Source: an uncultured Lachnospiraceae bacterium (GTDB lineage: Bacteria > Bacillota > Clostridia > Lachnospirales > Lachnospiraceae). From it: DNA of 9,967 bases. This document shows, piece by piece, positions 1-8,702 of the stretch. Made by a program: the position numbers and the translations under genes. The stretch is taken from positions 1 to 9,967 of the forward strand of contig CAJTVK010000147.1 of the NCBI GenBank assembly GCA_910579645.1, written 5' to 3'. Below the pieces are notes generated by a model. That model made no database searches and was not told the origin of the DNA. It was given only the letters and a program-made list of their open reading frames with translations. Positions within the stretch are counted from its first letter, which is position 1. The number at the start of each line of letters is the position of its first letter.

Positions 1-36
1 CTCCTTGGCTCATTCATCTGAGAGTAACAATAAAAA

Positions 37-56
37 TTCCTTGATTTTTTAAGGAA
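37..56. repeat. Short inverted repeat upstream of the esterase
   Basis: TTCCTT (37-42) and AAGGAA (51-56) form a 6-bp inverted repeat around an 8-base, T-rich centre, about 30 bp before the esterase start. It might be an operator, or on the minus strand a weak AU-rich stem followed by TTTTT. The stem has only two G-C pairs, so it is easily a chance pattern in AT-rich DNA. The rest of positions 1-86 shows no recognisable gene; any upstream gene tail is too short to identify. Confidence 0.3.
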
Positions 57-86
57 AATCACTTGACAATATAGGGAGGAATATTT

Positions 87-1646
87 ATGGAGCATTGTTT
101 TGCATATGCCCTGGATACGGCGATTGCAGAGACAAAATCTGGAAAAGTCAGAGGGTATGAGTACGATGGTATTACTATTTTTAAAGGTATTCCTTATGCG
201 AAGGCAAGACGTTTTCATGCACCGGAACCAGTGGAGCGGTGGGACGGGATATTTGAGGCGACCAGTTATGGATATGTATGCCCGCTTTTAGAACTTCCGA
301 AACCTTATGGCGAATTAAATATACCGCATCGATATTGGATCATGAACGAGGAATGCCAGAATTTGAACGTATGGACTCCGGCATGTGACGGAGAGAAACG
401 CCCGGTTATGGTGTGGCTGCACGGCGGAGGCTTTGAGGCGGGTTCAGCGATTGAGAACATAGCATATGAAGGAGAAAATATGTGCCGTATCGGGCAGGTA
501 GTGGTTGTCTCAATCAACCACCGTTTAAATCTGCTGGGGTATTTTGACTTGTCGGCCTATGGGAGCGAGTATGCGAATTCCGGGAATGCAGGAACCGATG
601 ATATTATTATGGCCTTACAGTGGATTCAGGATAATATTGCAAATTTTGGCGGTGATCCGGAAAATGTGACGCTTTTTGGACAATCGGGAGGCGGAGCAAA
701 AATAACGACCCTTTTGCAGACGCCCAAAGCCGACGGTCTGTTTGCGAAAGGAATTAATATGAGCGGTGTTGCTGAGACCATTATGGGAGACAGCAAAGGA
801 AACGGAGAAGACCTTGCCATTGCGTTGATGGCAGAACTGGGGATTGACGGCGACATACGGGAATTGGAAACCATATCCTATGAAAGTATGGCAAAAGCTT
901 ATCTGCATGTGAAGCCGGAGCTTGCAGCAGAAGGAAAATATTTGGGCTGTACCCCACATCCTAATGCGTTTTATAAAGGAACCCCGAATGAGAACGGATT
1001 TCGCATGGAAACGGCACATATCCCTCTGTTAGTAGGAACAGTTTACGGAGAATTCTCAGGAATTATACCTTGTACCTATGATAAAAACAGACTGACACGT
1101 GAGGAGGGAATTCAGATTGTAAGACAGACGGCAGGAGAAAAAGCAGAGGAACTCGTTCCCTTGTTTCAGGCAGCGTATCCGGAGCGGAATCCGGTAGAAA
1201 TGTTGTCTTTGGACTTTCTGTTCCGTTTGCCTACGCAACAGTATATCCGGCAGCGCAGCGCCATAAATCAATTTACTTATTCGTATTTATTCAACTTAGA
1301 CTTGCCTGTCAATGGCGGAAGCGCACCGTGGCATTGTGCGGATATCCCTTATGTATTCCATAATACGGAATTAGTTCCCGTGACACAGGATCGGGGCGTG
1401 ACAGAAAAGCTGGAGGCACAGATTTTTAACAGTGTGATTGCATTTGCCAGAACGGGGGAGCCAAACCATGAGGGCATACCTTATTGGCCGGCAAGTACAC
1501 CGGAGGAAGAACAGACTATGGTATTTGGTAAAAATACACAGCTTCGATGCAACCATGACGCAGAACTGATTCCTTTGCTTGCAAAATATATGGGACCGGT
1601 ATTTGAAAGGATAATGTATGAGAATACAGAAAAAATACAGCACTGA
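87..1646 (+). CDS. Type-B carboxylesterase (para-nitrobenzyl esterase-like), cytoplasmic
   Basis: This is a 519-residue alpha/beta-hydrolase of the carboxylesterase type B (COesterase) family, which hydrolyses carboxylic esters. The N-terminal family block is clear (GKVRGYEYDGITIFKGIPYA, about residues 19-38). The oxyanion-hole motif HGGGF is at residues 112-116 and the nucleophile elbow GQSGGG places the catalytic serine at Ser200. Glu322 (in VYGEFSG) and His416 (in APWHCADIPYVF) sit where the acid and histidine of the triad are expected, so the enzyme looks intact and full length. There is no signal peptide or membrane segment, so it should act in the cytoplasm. The start is supported by GGGAGGA at 74-80, six bases upstream. 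It is followed 68 bp later by a GPH transporter and lies in line with a glycosidase and an ene-reductase, which suggests removal of an acyl or alkyl ester from an imported compound. The family is certain; the substrate is unknown. Confidence 0.93.
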   Translation: MEHCFAYALDTAIAETKSGKVRGYEYDGITIFKGIPYAKARRFHAPEPVERWDGIFEATSYGYVCPLLELPKPYGELNIPHRYWIMNEECQNLNVWTPACDGEKRPVMVWLHGGGFEAGSAIENIAYEGENMCRIGQVVVVSINHRLNLLGYFDLSAYGSEYANSGNAGTDDIIMALQWIQDNIANFGGDPENVTLFGQSGGGAKITTLLQTPKADGLFAKGINMSGVAETIMGDSKGNGEDLAIALMAELGIDGDIRELETISYESMAKAYLHVKPELAAEGKYLGCTPHPNAFYKGTPNENGFRMETAHIPLLVGTVYGEFSGIIPCTYDKNRLTREEGIQIVRQTAGEKAEELVPLFQAAYPERNPVEMLSLDFLFRLPTQQYIRQRSAINQFTYSYLFNLDLPVNGGSAPWHCADIPYVFHNTELVPVTQDRGVTEKLEAQIFNSVIAFARTGEPNHEGIPYWPASTPEEEQTMVFGKNTQLRCNHDAELIPLLAKYMGPVFERIMYENTEKIQH

Positions 1647-1702
1647 TTTTGCAGTTTTACAAAAGTAAAGGAAATCATTCTTTTAGAAACAACAATATGA
1701 TT

Positions 1703-1708
1703 GGGAGA
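1703..1708 (+). promoter_or_regulatory. Ribosome binding site that fixes the transporter start
   Basis: GGGAGA lies six bases before the ATG at 1715 and is the only purine-rich Shine-Dalgarno-like site near the possible starts (TTG 1649, ATG 1697, ATG 1715). It favours the shortest form, which begins MQILKHESS. Confidence 0.6.
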
Positions 1709-1714
1709 AAGAAT

Positions 1715-3154
1715 ATGCAGATATTAAAACATGAATCAAGTTATTATCAAACGACAGGTTTTAAGTGGAAACAGCGTATAGGATTTGGTATCAGTGATTA
1801 CGCCTGCAATCTGGCTTATCTGCTGGCAAATACATACCTGTTATTTTATTATACTAATTGTGCGGGACTATCTGCGGGAGCAGTAGGTTTTATGTTCGTA
1901 GTTACAAAATTTATTGATGCAGGTACAGATTACATTGTAGGCGCTATGCTGGATCATACCGATACAAAAATGGGACGGTACCGCCCGTGGATGCTCTTTG
2001 GCGCCCCGGTGCTTGCCGTAGGCATGATTCTTCTGTTTTCCGTGCCGACAAGCTGGTCGGCAGGTGCAAAGCTGGCATGGGCGTATGTTACCTATATCTT
2101 TTTTTCCTTCGGGTATACGCTGGTCAATATTCCCCTGACGCCAATCGTTACAGCCTTATCGCCTGATCCGGCAGAACGTACCAAAATTTCAACAACACGT
2201 CAGGTGTTTGCGACTCTGGGATCACTGACCTCTTCACTGTTTGTGATTCCTATGGTTTACTACTTTGCGGGCTCTCCCGATGCAACAGGTGCTGCATTGG
2301 CAGCAGGATACAGAAATACGAATATTATACTGGGAATCATGGTGATTGTCATTATGTGCATATGTGTATTCAGTATTGTGGAAATCAATCCGCCTACTCA
2401 GACAGTGGAGAAATCCACGTTTCTGCAAGACCTGGGAGATGTATTCAGAAATAAATATTATATCATGCTGCTGGTTTTGATTTTCGTAATGTTTGCAGGC
2501 TATCTGGGAATGTATGGGGCAATGCAGTATTATTACAGTTATGTTGTAGGGGATGTGACCGCAATGCCGATGGCGCTGTCGCTTTTGACAATTCTTGCGA
2601 TTCCGACCATGTTGGTTGCTGCCTTTTTGAATGGAAAAGGAATTCATAAAGCAAAGATTACACAATTTGGAGCCGTAGTAGATTTGATTGGTTATTTGAT
2701 TCTGTTCTTTACATCCAACAGTACGGTTGCAACAGCATCCCTAGGACTGATAGGGCTGGGATTCGGTTTCCGGTCAGGTATGTTTTTTGCAATGATGCCG
2801 GATGTTTTTGATTATACTGAGTGGAAATGTGGAAGGTGCCTTGCCGGAACACAGTCGGCTGTTTCCGGCTTCTTAAATAAGCTGGCGTCTGCCTTTGCAT
2901 CGGCTGCTGTTTCAGCCTGCCTTGCCTGGGGAGGATATAACGCTGCGAAACTTGACAGTGCGGTAGCTGCAGGCCAGAAGATAGCGGAGGTGTATCCAAA
3001 GACCCATATGGCGATTAACTTTGCATTCAGCGGGATATCTATTATTTCTGGAATCATTGCGATTGTTGTAATGCTTCCATATGACTTGGATAAAAAATAT
3101 CCGGAAATCCGCGCAGACTTGGATAGCCGCAGAGCAGGGAAGTCAGAATCGTAA
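1715..3154 (+). CDS. GPH-family (MelB-like) cation-coupled glycoside transporter
   Basis: This 479-residue, highly hydrophobic protein belongs to the glycoside-pentoside-hexuronide:cation symporter family of the major facilitator superfamily, with about 12 predicted membrane helices. After the first long helices comes FIDAGTDYIVGAMLDHTDTK, followed by MGRYRPW, the family's helix II / loop 2-3 signature. Asp68 and Asp72 in it occupy the positions of the Asp55/Asp59 cation-site pair described for MelB, so Na+ or H+ coupling is likely. The length is normal for the family. I start it at the ATG at 1715 because GGGAGA lies just upstream. An in-frame extension back to a TTG at 1649 adds a polar 22-residue leader without a good ribosome binding site. 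Its place among an esterase, a GH3 enzyme and an ene-reductase suggests import of an intact glycoside or related conjugate. The substrate is not predictable from sequence. Confidence 0.92.
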   Translation: MQILKHESSYYQTTGFKWKQRIGFGISDYACNLAYLLANTYLLFYYTNCAGLSAGAVGFMFVVTKFIDAGTDYIVGAMLDHTDTKMGRYRPWMLFGAPVLAVGMILLFSVPTSWSAGAKLAWAYVTYIFFSFGYTLVNIPLTPIVTALSPDPAERTKISTTRQVFATLGSLTSSLFVIPMVYYFAGSPDATGAALAAGYRNTNIILGIMVIVIMCICVFSIVEINPPTQTVEKSTFLQDLGDVFRNKYYIMLLVLIFVMFAGYLGMYGAMQYYYSYVVGDVTAMPMALSLLTILAIPTMLVAAFLNGKGIHKAKITQFGAVVDLIGYLILFFTSNSTVATASLGLIGLGFGFRSGMFFAMMPDVFDYTEWKCGRCLAGTQSAVSGFLNKLASAFASAAVSACLAWGGYNAAKLDSAVAAGQKIAEVYPKTHMAINFAFSGISIISGIIAIVVMLPYDLDKKYPEIRADLDSRRAGKSES

Positions 3155-3207
3155 TGCAAAGATTGTCAGAGAAATGATTTTTTTAGTTCGAGAGGCCAAA
3201 GATGACA

Positions 3208-3215
3208 GGGAGGAG
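3208..3215 (+). promoter_or_regulatory. Ribosome binding site for the AraC regulator
   Basis: GGGAGGAG sits five bases before the ATG at 3221. A second ATG at 3217 lies too close to the site and is in another frame, so 3221 is preferred. The strong site suggests the regulator is translated independently of the transporter. Confidence 0.6.
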
Positions 3216-3220
3216 AATGC

Positions 3221-4411
3221 ATGCAGGGATTGATGAAGAAAATGGAGCTGCTTTTGGAACTTCCGATTTTTTACACGGAAGATAAGGAAATAAATCCAAA
3301 GAGCTTTGGTACGTTCCCGGAGGAAAGCCCGTTTATGCATGCGCCGTTCCTGACAAAGCTGCTGATAGAAAGGGCAGAGCGGCAGATACTCCCTGTGATT
3401 TACAAGGATGAAAACCAGCTGCTTTTTATCTGTGTAAAAGGAAAGAAAGGATTTTATCTGACGGGGCCGGCATGCACAAACAAAATGGATTTTGTGAGGC
3501 TTCATTCTTTTTATAAATGCTATGGGATTACACGAAAGGAAGAAAAGTATCCTTTAAGGACAACGCTTTCCAGGATTGCCGCCTTTGCGGCTGTAATCTA
3601 TGAGATTGAAAATGGAATAGCGGGAGATATCAACGATATCCTGAAGGAAAATAATCTTGTCACGGAGAATATCACCCGGAAGAAAATCAACGAGGCGGCT
3701 CTGGAAATGCAGGGTACTTATGAAGAGATGTGTCACCATACTTACCTTGAAGAATGCTATATTATGGAATGTATCAGGGAGGGCAGACCGGAGGATGCGA
3801 GGGAGCGGATAAACGCTCCGGTGGGAAATACCGGAACCCTTTCACTTAAGGAGAAGAACCACTATAAAAATCTTGCGATTGCGGCAGTAGCCCTTTCGAC
3901 CAGGGAAGCTATGAAAGGCGGGGTATCTCCGGCAAGCGCTTATCAATTAAGCGATATTTATATCAACAGGATTGACCAGTGCACAGACATAGATGAGCTG
4001 GAAGGGTACAGCGGAAAAATAGTCTGTGAATTTGCGAAGCTGGTAGCGGAAACAAAGAAAGAAAAGGGGATGTCTGTCTATACGGAACAGTGCAGAGATT
4101 ATATTGAAAAACATTTTCATAATAAAATATATCTTGAAGATATTGCAGACGCGATTGGAATCAGCCAGGGGCATCTATCCAGAATATTTCGTAAAGATAT
4201 GGGTATAAGCGTCCAGGATTACATCCAGAAATTCAGGATAGAGCGTGCGGCCAATCTTTTGAAGTATTCGGAGGCCGGACTGGCAGAAATCAGCGACTAC
4301 CTGTGTTTCCATTCCCAGAGCCACTTTGGCTGTGTATTCAAGCAGTATATGAATATGACACCCAGACAGTACCGGGATATGTATAAGCAAAAAGAATTCC
4401 GGTCAGGATAA
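3221..4411 (+). CDS. AraC-family transcriptional regulator (YesN-like, cytoplasmic)
   Basis: This is a 396-residue DNA-binding regulator. The C-terminal AraC/XylS domain covers about residues 288-390: a first helix-turn-helix (LEDIADAIGISQGHLSRIFRK), the linker helix, and a second helix-turn-helix ending in FHSQSHFGCVFKQYMNMTPRQY, which matches the family signature. The N-terminal half contains a small-domain block with FYLTGPAC (about residues 84-91). A mostly helical middle follows (YEEMCHHTYLEECYIMECIREG onward). Both resemble effector or signalling regions of Firmicute AraC proteins, but I cannot name the ligand. There are no membrane helices, so it is not a membrane-spanning sensor. The start at 3221 is chosen for GGGAGGAG at 3208-3215; an overlapping ATG at 3217 is out of frame. 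It lies between the transporter and the glycosidase in the same direction, so it probably controls this locus, most likely as a substrate-responsive activator (inference). Confidence 0.9.
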   Translation: MQGLMKKMELLLELPIFYTEDKEINPKSFGTFPEESPFMHAPFLTKLLIERAERQILPVIYKDENQLLFICVKGKKGFYLTGPACTNKMDFVRLHSFYKCYGITRKEEKYPLRTTLSRIAAFAAVIYEIENGIAGDINDILKENNLVTENITRKKINEAALEMQGTYEEMCHHTYLEECYIMECIREGRPEDARERINAPVGNTGTLSLKEKNHYKNLAIAAVALSTREAMKGGVSPASAYQLSDIYINRIDQCTDIDELEGYSGKIVCEFAKLVAETKKEKGMSVYTEQCRDYIEKHFHNKIYLEDIADAIGISQGHLSRIFRKDMGISVQDYIQKFRIERAANLLKYSEAGLAEISDYLCFHSQSHFGCVFKQYMNMTPRQYRDMYKQKEFRSG

Positions 4412-4474
4412 AAGGCCTGCCGGCTGTATATTGTAGGAGAATAACTATATGATACAAGGAGGGAGCGTATATTT

Positions 4475-6733
4475 ATGGAACGTAATTTAAAAGAACTGAT
4501 ATCTGAAATGACATTGGAAGAAAAAGCCGGTATGTGTTCCGGTTTTGATTTCTGGTACCTGAAAAGTGTTGACCGACTGGGGATTCCTAAAGTTATGGTC
4601 AGCGATGGCCCTCATGGACTGCGTAAACAGGATGAGAAGGGAGATCATCTGGGGTTAAATGGAAGCATCCAAGCTGTATGCTTTCCGCCGGCATGTCTGT
4701 CCGCATGTTCATTTGACAGGGAACTGATGACAGAGTTTGGCGAGGTCATCGGAAAGGAGGCGCAGGCCAACGATGTATCTGTCATTCTTGGCCCCGCAGT
4801 GAATATTAAGCGTTCTCCTCTGTGCGGGCGGAATTTCGAGTATTATTCGGAAGACCCTTACCTTGCAGGGGAAACTGCGGCAGCTTTTATCAATGGAGTG
4901 CAGTCGCAGCATGTAGGCACGTCAATCAAACATTTTGCCGCAAATAATCAGGAATTCAACCGTATGAGCAATTCCTCAGAAGTTGACGAAAGAACATTGC
5001 GGGAGATTTATTTTCCGGCATTTGAGACTGCCGTAAAGAAATCGCAGCCTTATACGGTGATGTGCTCTTACAACCGGATCAACGGCACCTATGCTTCGGA
5101 AGACCCATGGCTGCTCACGGAGGTGCTTCGCGATGAATGGGGATTTGAAGGATATGTGGTGTCCGACTGGGGAGCAGTCAATGACAGGGTTCTGGCGCTG
5201 AAGGCCGGCCTTGAACTGGAAATGCCTTCCTCTGGAGGCGTTACGGACCGTGAGATTATTCAGGCCGTGCAGGACGGCAGCCTGGAGGAATCCGTATTGG
5301 ATCGTGCTGTGGAGCGGATTTTGCGCATTTCGTTTCTTTATCTGGACAACAGGAAGGGACAGCCTTTTACGTTGGAGGCGGATCATGATTTTGCCCGTCG
5401 CCTTGCAGAGCAGTCCATGGTGCTTTTGAAAAATGAAGAAGTGCTCCCGTTGGAGGAAGAAGAGAAGGTAGCGTTTATTGGCGGTTTTGCCAAAACACCG
5501 CGCTTCCAGGGCGGCGGAAGTTCCCATATCAACAGTTTTCGTGTCAGCAGTGCATTAGAGGCGGTTTCCCACATGGCTAAGGCTTCGGAAAACGTAACCT
5601 ATGCAGAAGGGTTTTCCGTTGAGCAGGATGTCTATGACGAAGCGCTTGCCGCGGAAGCAATCGAAGCAGCGCACCGGGCGGATAAGGCGGTAGTCTTTGC
5701 AGGACTGCCGGAAAGTTTTGAATCTGAGAGCTATGACCGGTCGCATATGCGGCTTCCGGACTGCCAGAACCGCCTGATCGCGGAAATCATCAAGGTACAG
5801 CCGAATACGGTAGTCGTCCTGCATAATGGCTCTCCGGTAGAAATGCCTTGGCTGTCAGATGTAAAGGGGCTTATGGAGGCGTACTTAGGCGGACAGGCCG
5901 TGGGCGAGGCAGAAGTCAATCTCTTGTACGGCAAGGTTAATCCTTCCGGAAAGCTGGCGGAAACGATTCCCTGCAGGCTGGCCGATAACCCTTCCTATTT
6001 AACTTTTGGAGACAGTGAGAAAACGGTTTACAGTGAAGGCATATTTGTCGGCTACCGTTATTATGACACCAGGGAAATGCAGGTGGCGTTCCCGTTTGGC
6101 TATGGGCTGTCCTATACTACATTTGCATACAGTAATCTGAGGCTGGACAGACAGGAAATAACAGATCAGGAGACTCTGACAGTCAGCGTTGATATCACCA
6201 ATACCGGGAATGTGGCAGGCAAAGAGATTGTGCAGTTATATATTCGTGACAACACCCGTGCCTGTAGACGTCCGGACAAAGAACTGAAAGGTTATGAAAA
6301 GGTTGCATTGGAGCCGGGAGAGACAAAAACGGTTACCATGATGCTGGATTACAGAAGCTTTGCTTGGTATAACACAGACCTGAAGGACTGGTATGCGGCC
6401 AGTGGGAAGTACGATGTTATGGTCGGGACATCATCACGGCAGATTTGTCTGTCCGCATCCGTACAGATAAATTCCAGTATCAGGCTTCCGTTAAAACTGG
6501 ATCTGAATACCACACTGGCTGAACTGTCTGCCGATGACAGGACGGTAAAATACGGCGAATATCTGAAAAGCAAGTCATATGCTTTCTTTGACCAATATGA
6601 AGGAGATGAAACCTTATCCGGGGATGTAAAGTACGCTTTGGTAGATTCCATGCCGATGCGCACACTGGTTTCGTTTGGAATCTGTACAAAAGAAGAAGTG
6701 CTGGATGTATTGGACAAACTAATGGAATTGTAG
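4475..6733 (+). CDS. Glycoside hydrolase family 3 beta-glycosidase (beta-glucosidase-like)
   Basis: This 752-residue enzyme hydrolyses terminal beta-linked sugars from glycosides with retention of configuration. The GH3 barrel covers about residues 1-300, with GPAVNIKRSPLCGRNFEYYSEDP, KHFAANNQEFNRM and the nucleophile motif VVSDWGA, placing the catalytic aspartate at Asp231. The second, alpha/beta-sandwich domain (about 310-530) holds PRFQGGGSSHINSF and SESYDR; Glu418 in the latter is the likely acid/base by analogy with the usual SEGYDR motif. FPFGYGLSYTTFAYS leads into a fibronectin-III-like domain (about 560-660), followed by an extra C-terminal segment of some 85 residues. There is no signal peptide, so the enzyme is cytoplasmic and must act on imported substrate. 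Its ribosome binding site is AAGGAGGG at 4456-4463. It lies 63 bp after the regulator and 34 bp before the ene-reductase, suggesting it frees an aglycone that the reductase then uses (inference). Glucose specificity is probable but not shown. Confidence 0.94.
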   Translation: MERNLKELISEMTLEEKAGMCSGFDFWYLKSVDRLGIPKVMVSDGPHGLRKQDEKGDHLGLNGSIQAVCFPPACLSACSFDRELMTEFGEVIGKEAQANDVSVILGPAVNIKRSPLCGRNFEYYSEDPYLAGETAAAFINGVQSQHVGTSIKHFAANNQEFNRMSNSSEVDERTLREIYFPAFETAVKKSQPYTVMCSYNRINGTYASEDPWLLTEVLRDEWGFEGYVVSDWGAVNDRVLALKAGLELEMPSSGGVTDREIIQAVQDGSLEESVLDRAVERILRISFLYLDNRKGQPFTLEADHDFARRLAEQSMVLLKNEEVLPLEEEEKVAFIGGFAKTPRFQGGGSSHINSFRVSSALEAVSHMAKASENVTYAEGFSVEQDVYDEALAAEAIEAAHRADKAVVFAGLPESFESESYDRSHMRLPDCQNRLIAEIIKVQPNTVVVLHNGSPVEMPWLSDVKGLMEAYLGGQAVGEAEVNLLYGKVNPSGKLAETIPCRLADNPSYLTFGDSEKTVYSEGIFVGYRYYDTREMQVAFPFGYGLSYTTFAYSNLRLDRQEITDQETLTVSVDITNTGNVAGKEIVQLYIRDNTRACRRPDKELKGYEKVALEPGETKTVTMMLDYRSFAWYNTDLKDWYAASGKYDVMVGTSSRQICLSASVQINSSIRLPLKLDLNTTLAELSADDRTVKYGEYLKSKSYAFFDQYEGDETLSGDVKYALVDSMPMRTLVSFGICTKEEVLDVLDKLMEL

Positions 6734-6767
6734 AAGAGAATTAATAAGGATAAGAGGAGGAAGCGGT

Positions 6768-8702
6768 ATGTTTGATAAATTATTCAGCCCGTTAACAGTG
6801 AAAGATATGGAACTGAAAAATCGGGTGGTCCTGCCTGCTATGGGGACAAAGTTTTCCGGAAAGACGAGGGATGTAACGCCAACTTTGATTGATTATCATG
6901 TGGCGCGTGTGAGAGGCGGCAGCGGCTTAAATATTGTAGAAGTTTGCAGCGTACATACGCCAAGCGCACCGAAAGGTTTTCTCTCTATCAGTGAAGATAC
7001 ATATATCCCAGGGCTGCAAAGACTTACGAAAGCCATTCATGAAGCGGGCGGAAAGGCGGGGCTGCAGTTGTGGCAGGGAAGTCTGGCAGTGGGTATGGAT
7101 ACGGATGCGCAGATTTTATTGGCAAGTGATATGGAGATGTCACCAGGAGTTACATTGCCGGGAATCAGCAGAGAAATGATTGAAGAAATTGTCGAAAGCT
7201 ATGGGGAGGCGGCCGGCCGTGCTGTTAAGGCGGGATTTGACTGCGTAGAGTTTCATTGTGCACATAATTATCTGCCCCATTCCTTCTTGTCCGGGGGAAT
7301 CAATCACCGTACGGACGAATATGGCGGCAGCTTTGAGAACCGTGCGAAATTCCCGTTGGCATGTATCCGTGCTATCCGTACGAATATTCCGGAAGGAATG
7401 CCGCTCTTTATGAGGATTGATGCACATGACGATTATTTGGAGAACGGCCTTACTATTGAGGATGTGATTACGTTCTGTAAACTGGCAAAAGAAGCAGGGG
7501 TGGATGTACTGGATATTTCCCGTGGAAATATTCTGACTGCCGGTTTAAAATATGAGGTTCCCCCGGTGGATATTCCTCATGGTTTTAATATTGGGAACGC
7601 CGCCAGAATCCGCAGGGAGACCGGGATGACGACAATCGGCGTAGGCCGGATCAATACGCCGGAACTGGCAGAGAAGATTCTGGAAGAGGATCAGGTCGAT
7701 TTGGTTGTGATTGGACGGGCGCAGCTGGCGGATCCGGAATTCTGCAACAAGGCAAAAGCCGGAAAGACTGAGGAAATAGATTATTGTGTAGGATGTAACC
7801 AGGGGTGTTATGACGGCTTTGAGAACAAAGAGTCTTTGCATATCACATGTCTTAGAAACCCGGCTGTCGGGAGGGAAGCCGAATGTAAAATCATTCCAAC
7901 AAAGAAACCTAAAAAAGTCTTGATTGCAGGGGGAGGTATTGCCGGGCTGGAAGCGGCGATTATTTTGAAACAGCGCGGACATTATCCGATTTTATGTGAG
8001 GCGTCTGACAGGCTTGGTGGACAGTTTTTGACGGCAGGAGAAGCGCCCAGAAAGGAAGAGATGAAAAAAGCCGTCATTTCCATGGGAAAAAAAGCAGAAC
8101 GTATTGGTGTTGATATCCGCATAAATACAAAGGTAACGGGAGAAATGATTCAGGAGATGAAGCCACATACTGTGATCAATGCGATTGGAGCACAGCCTGT
8201 AATTCCCCCGATTCCGGGCGTGGAGCAGGATTTTGTCATAGATTCTCATGCAGTGCTAAACGGAAAGTCCACAGGGTCCGGAAACATAGTAGTCATTGGC
8301 GGCGGCATGGTTGGCATGGAAGTGGCGGAATATCTGGCAGAAAAGGGCGCAAAAGTAACTGTGTTGGAGATGATGAAGGAATTTTGTGCGGATATGGGAA
8401 GTACCAGGAAAATTTGTGTAACGGAAAATATTCGTGTTGCCGGAATCACCCCGGTAACGGAAGTGAAAGTAACGGAGATAAAGAAAGGCGTTGTAATAGG
8501 AGAGAAGCATGGGGATACAGTGGAATTTCCATGTGATGCTGCTGTGATTGCAGTCGGAGCAAGAAAACGCGATGGAAGTGAACTGCAAGAGGCCTGCGAC
8601 AGGATTGGCTGTGGTTACTTTGAAGTCGGAGATGCAGTGAAGGCAAGAAGAGCGATTAATGCAACCAGAGAAGCATTTGACATTGCGATGTTGTTTGATT
8701 AA
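6768..8702 (+). CDS. Old Yellow Enzyme-type enoate / 2,4-dienoyl-CoA reductase homologue (FMN, 4Fe-4S, FAD)
   Basis: This 644-residue flavo-iron-sulfur oxidoreductase has the layout of 2,4-dienoyl-CoA reductase, 2-enoate reductase and the bile-acid enzymes BaiCD/BaiH. An FMN TIM barrel occupies about residues 1-330 (ELKNRVVLPAMGT; FHCAHNYLPHSFLSGGINHR; TDEYGGSFENR). A 4Fe-4S motif follows at Cys340, Cys343, Cys347 and Cys361. An FAD-binding GGGIAGLEAA (388-397) and an NAD(P)-binding GGGMVGMEVAEYLAEKGAKV (511-530) come next, ending in a GDAV block typical of the FAD site. His163, His166 and Tyr168 align with the HxxHxY set that binds the substrate carbonyl and donates a proton in YqjM-type ene-reductases, so reduction of an enone or enoate is likely. 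AGGAGG at 6755-6760 supports the start. It should be cytoplasmic and oxygen-sensitive. Position after GH3 suggests the substrate is a released aglycone. Family is certain; true substrate unknown. Confidence 0.92.
   Translation: MFDKLFSPLTVKDMELKNRVVLPAMGTKFSGKTRDVTPTLIDYHVARVRGGSGLNIVEVCSVHTPSAPKGFLSISEDTYIPGLQRLTKAIHEAGGKAGLQLWQGSLAVGMDTDAQILLASDMEMSPGVTLPGISREMIEEIVESYGEAAGRAVKAGFDCVEFHCAHNYLPHSFLSGGINHRTDEYGGSFENRAKFPLACIRAIRTNIPEGMPLFMRIDAHDDYLENGLTIEDVITFCKLAKEAGVDVLDISRGNILTAGLKYEVPPVDIPHGFNIGNAARIRRETGMTTIGVGRINTPELAEKILEEDQVDLVVIGRAQLADPEFCNKAKAGKTEEIDYCVGCNQGCYDGFENKESLHITCLRNPAVGREAECKIIPTKKPKKVLIAGGGIAGLEAAIILKQRGHYPILCEASDRLGGQFLTAGEAPRKEEMKKAVISMGKKAERIGVDIRINTKVTGEMIQEMKPHTVINAIGAQPVIPPIPGVEQDFVIDSHAVLNGKSTGSGNIVVIGGGMVGMEVAEYLAEKGAKVTVLEMMKEFCADMGSTRKICVTENIRVAGITPVTEVKVTEIKKGVVIGEKHGDTVEFPCDAAVIAVGARKRDGSELQEACDRIGCGYFEVGDAVKARRAINATREAFDIAMLFD

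Noticed and set aside
1..52. Possible C-terminus of an upstream gene
   Set aside because: All three forward frames end within about 50 bases and none gives a recognisable protein tail, so no call can be supported.
63..68. Perfect TTGACA -35 box before the esterase
   Set aside because: A -10 at 17 bp would fall on TATGGA at 86-91, overlapping the start codon, and transcription would begin inside the gene. The match is most likely chance.
1649..1714. TTG-initiated N-terminal extension of the transporter
   Set aside because: The extra 22 residues are polar and lack family similarity, and the only good ribosome site is just before ATG 1715.
3165..3185. T-tract after the transporter as a terminator
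   Set aside because: Seven T residues are present but no stable stem of 5 bp or more precedes them.
4448..4453. TATGAT as a promoter -10 for the GH3 gene
   Set aside because: The best -35 at 17 bp (TGTATA) matches only 3 of 6 bases, and transcription would start within the ribosome binding site.
4976..5527. 183-codon open frame on the minus strand within the GH3 gene
   Set aside because: It lies entirely opposite a clearly conserved GH3 coding region, has no family resemblance and no convincing ribosome site; it is a shadow frame.
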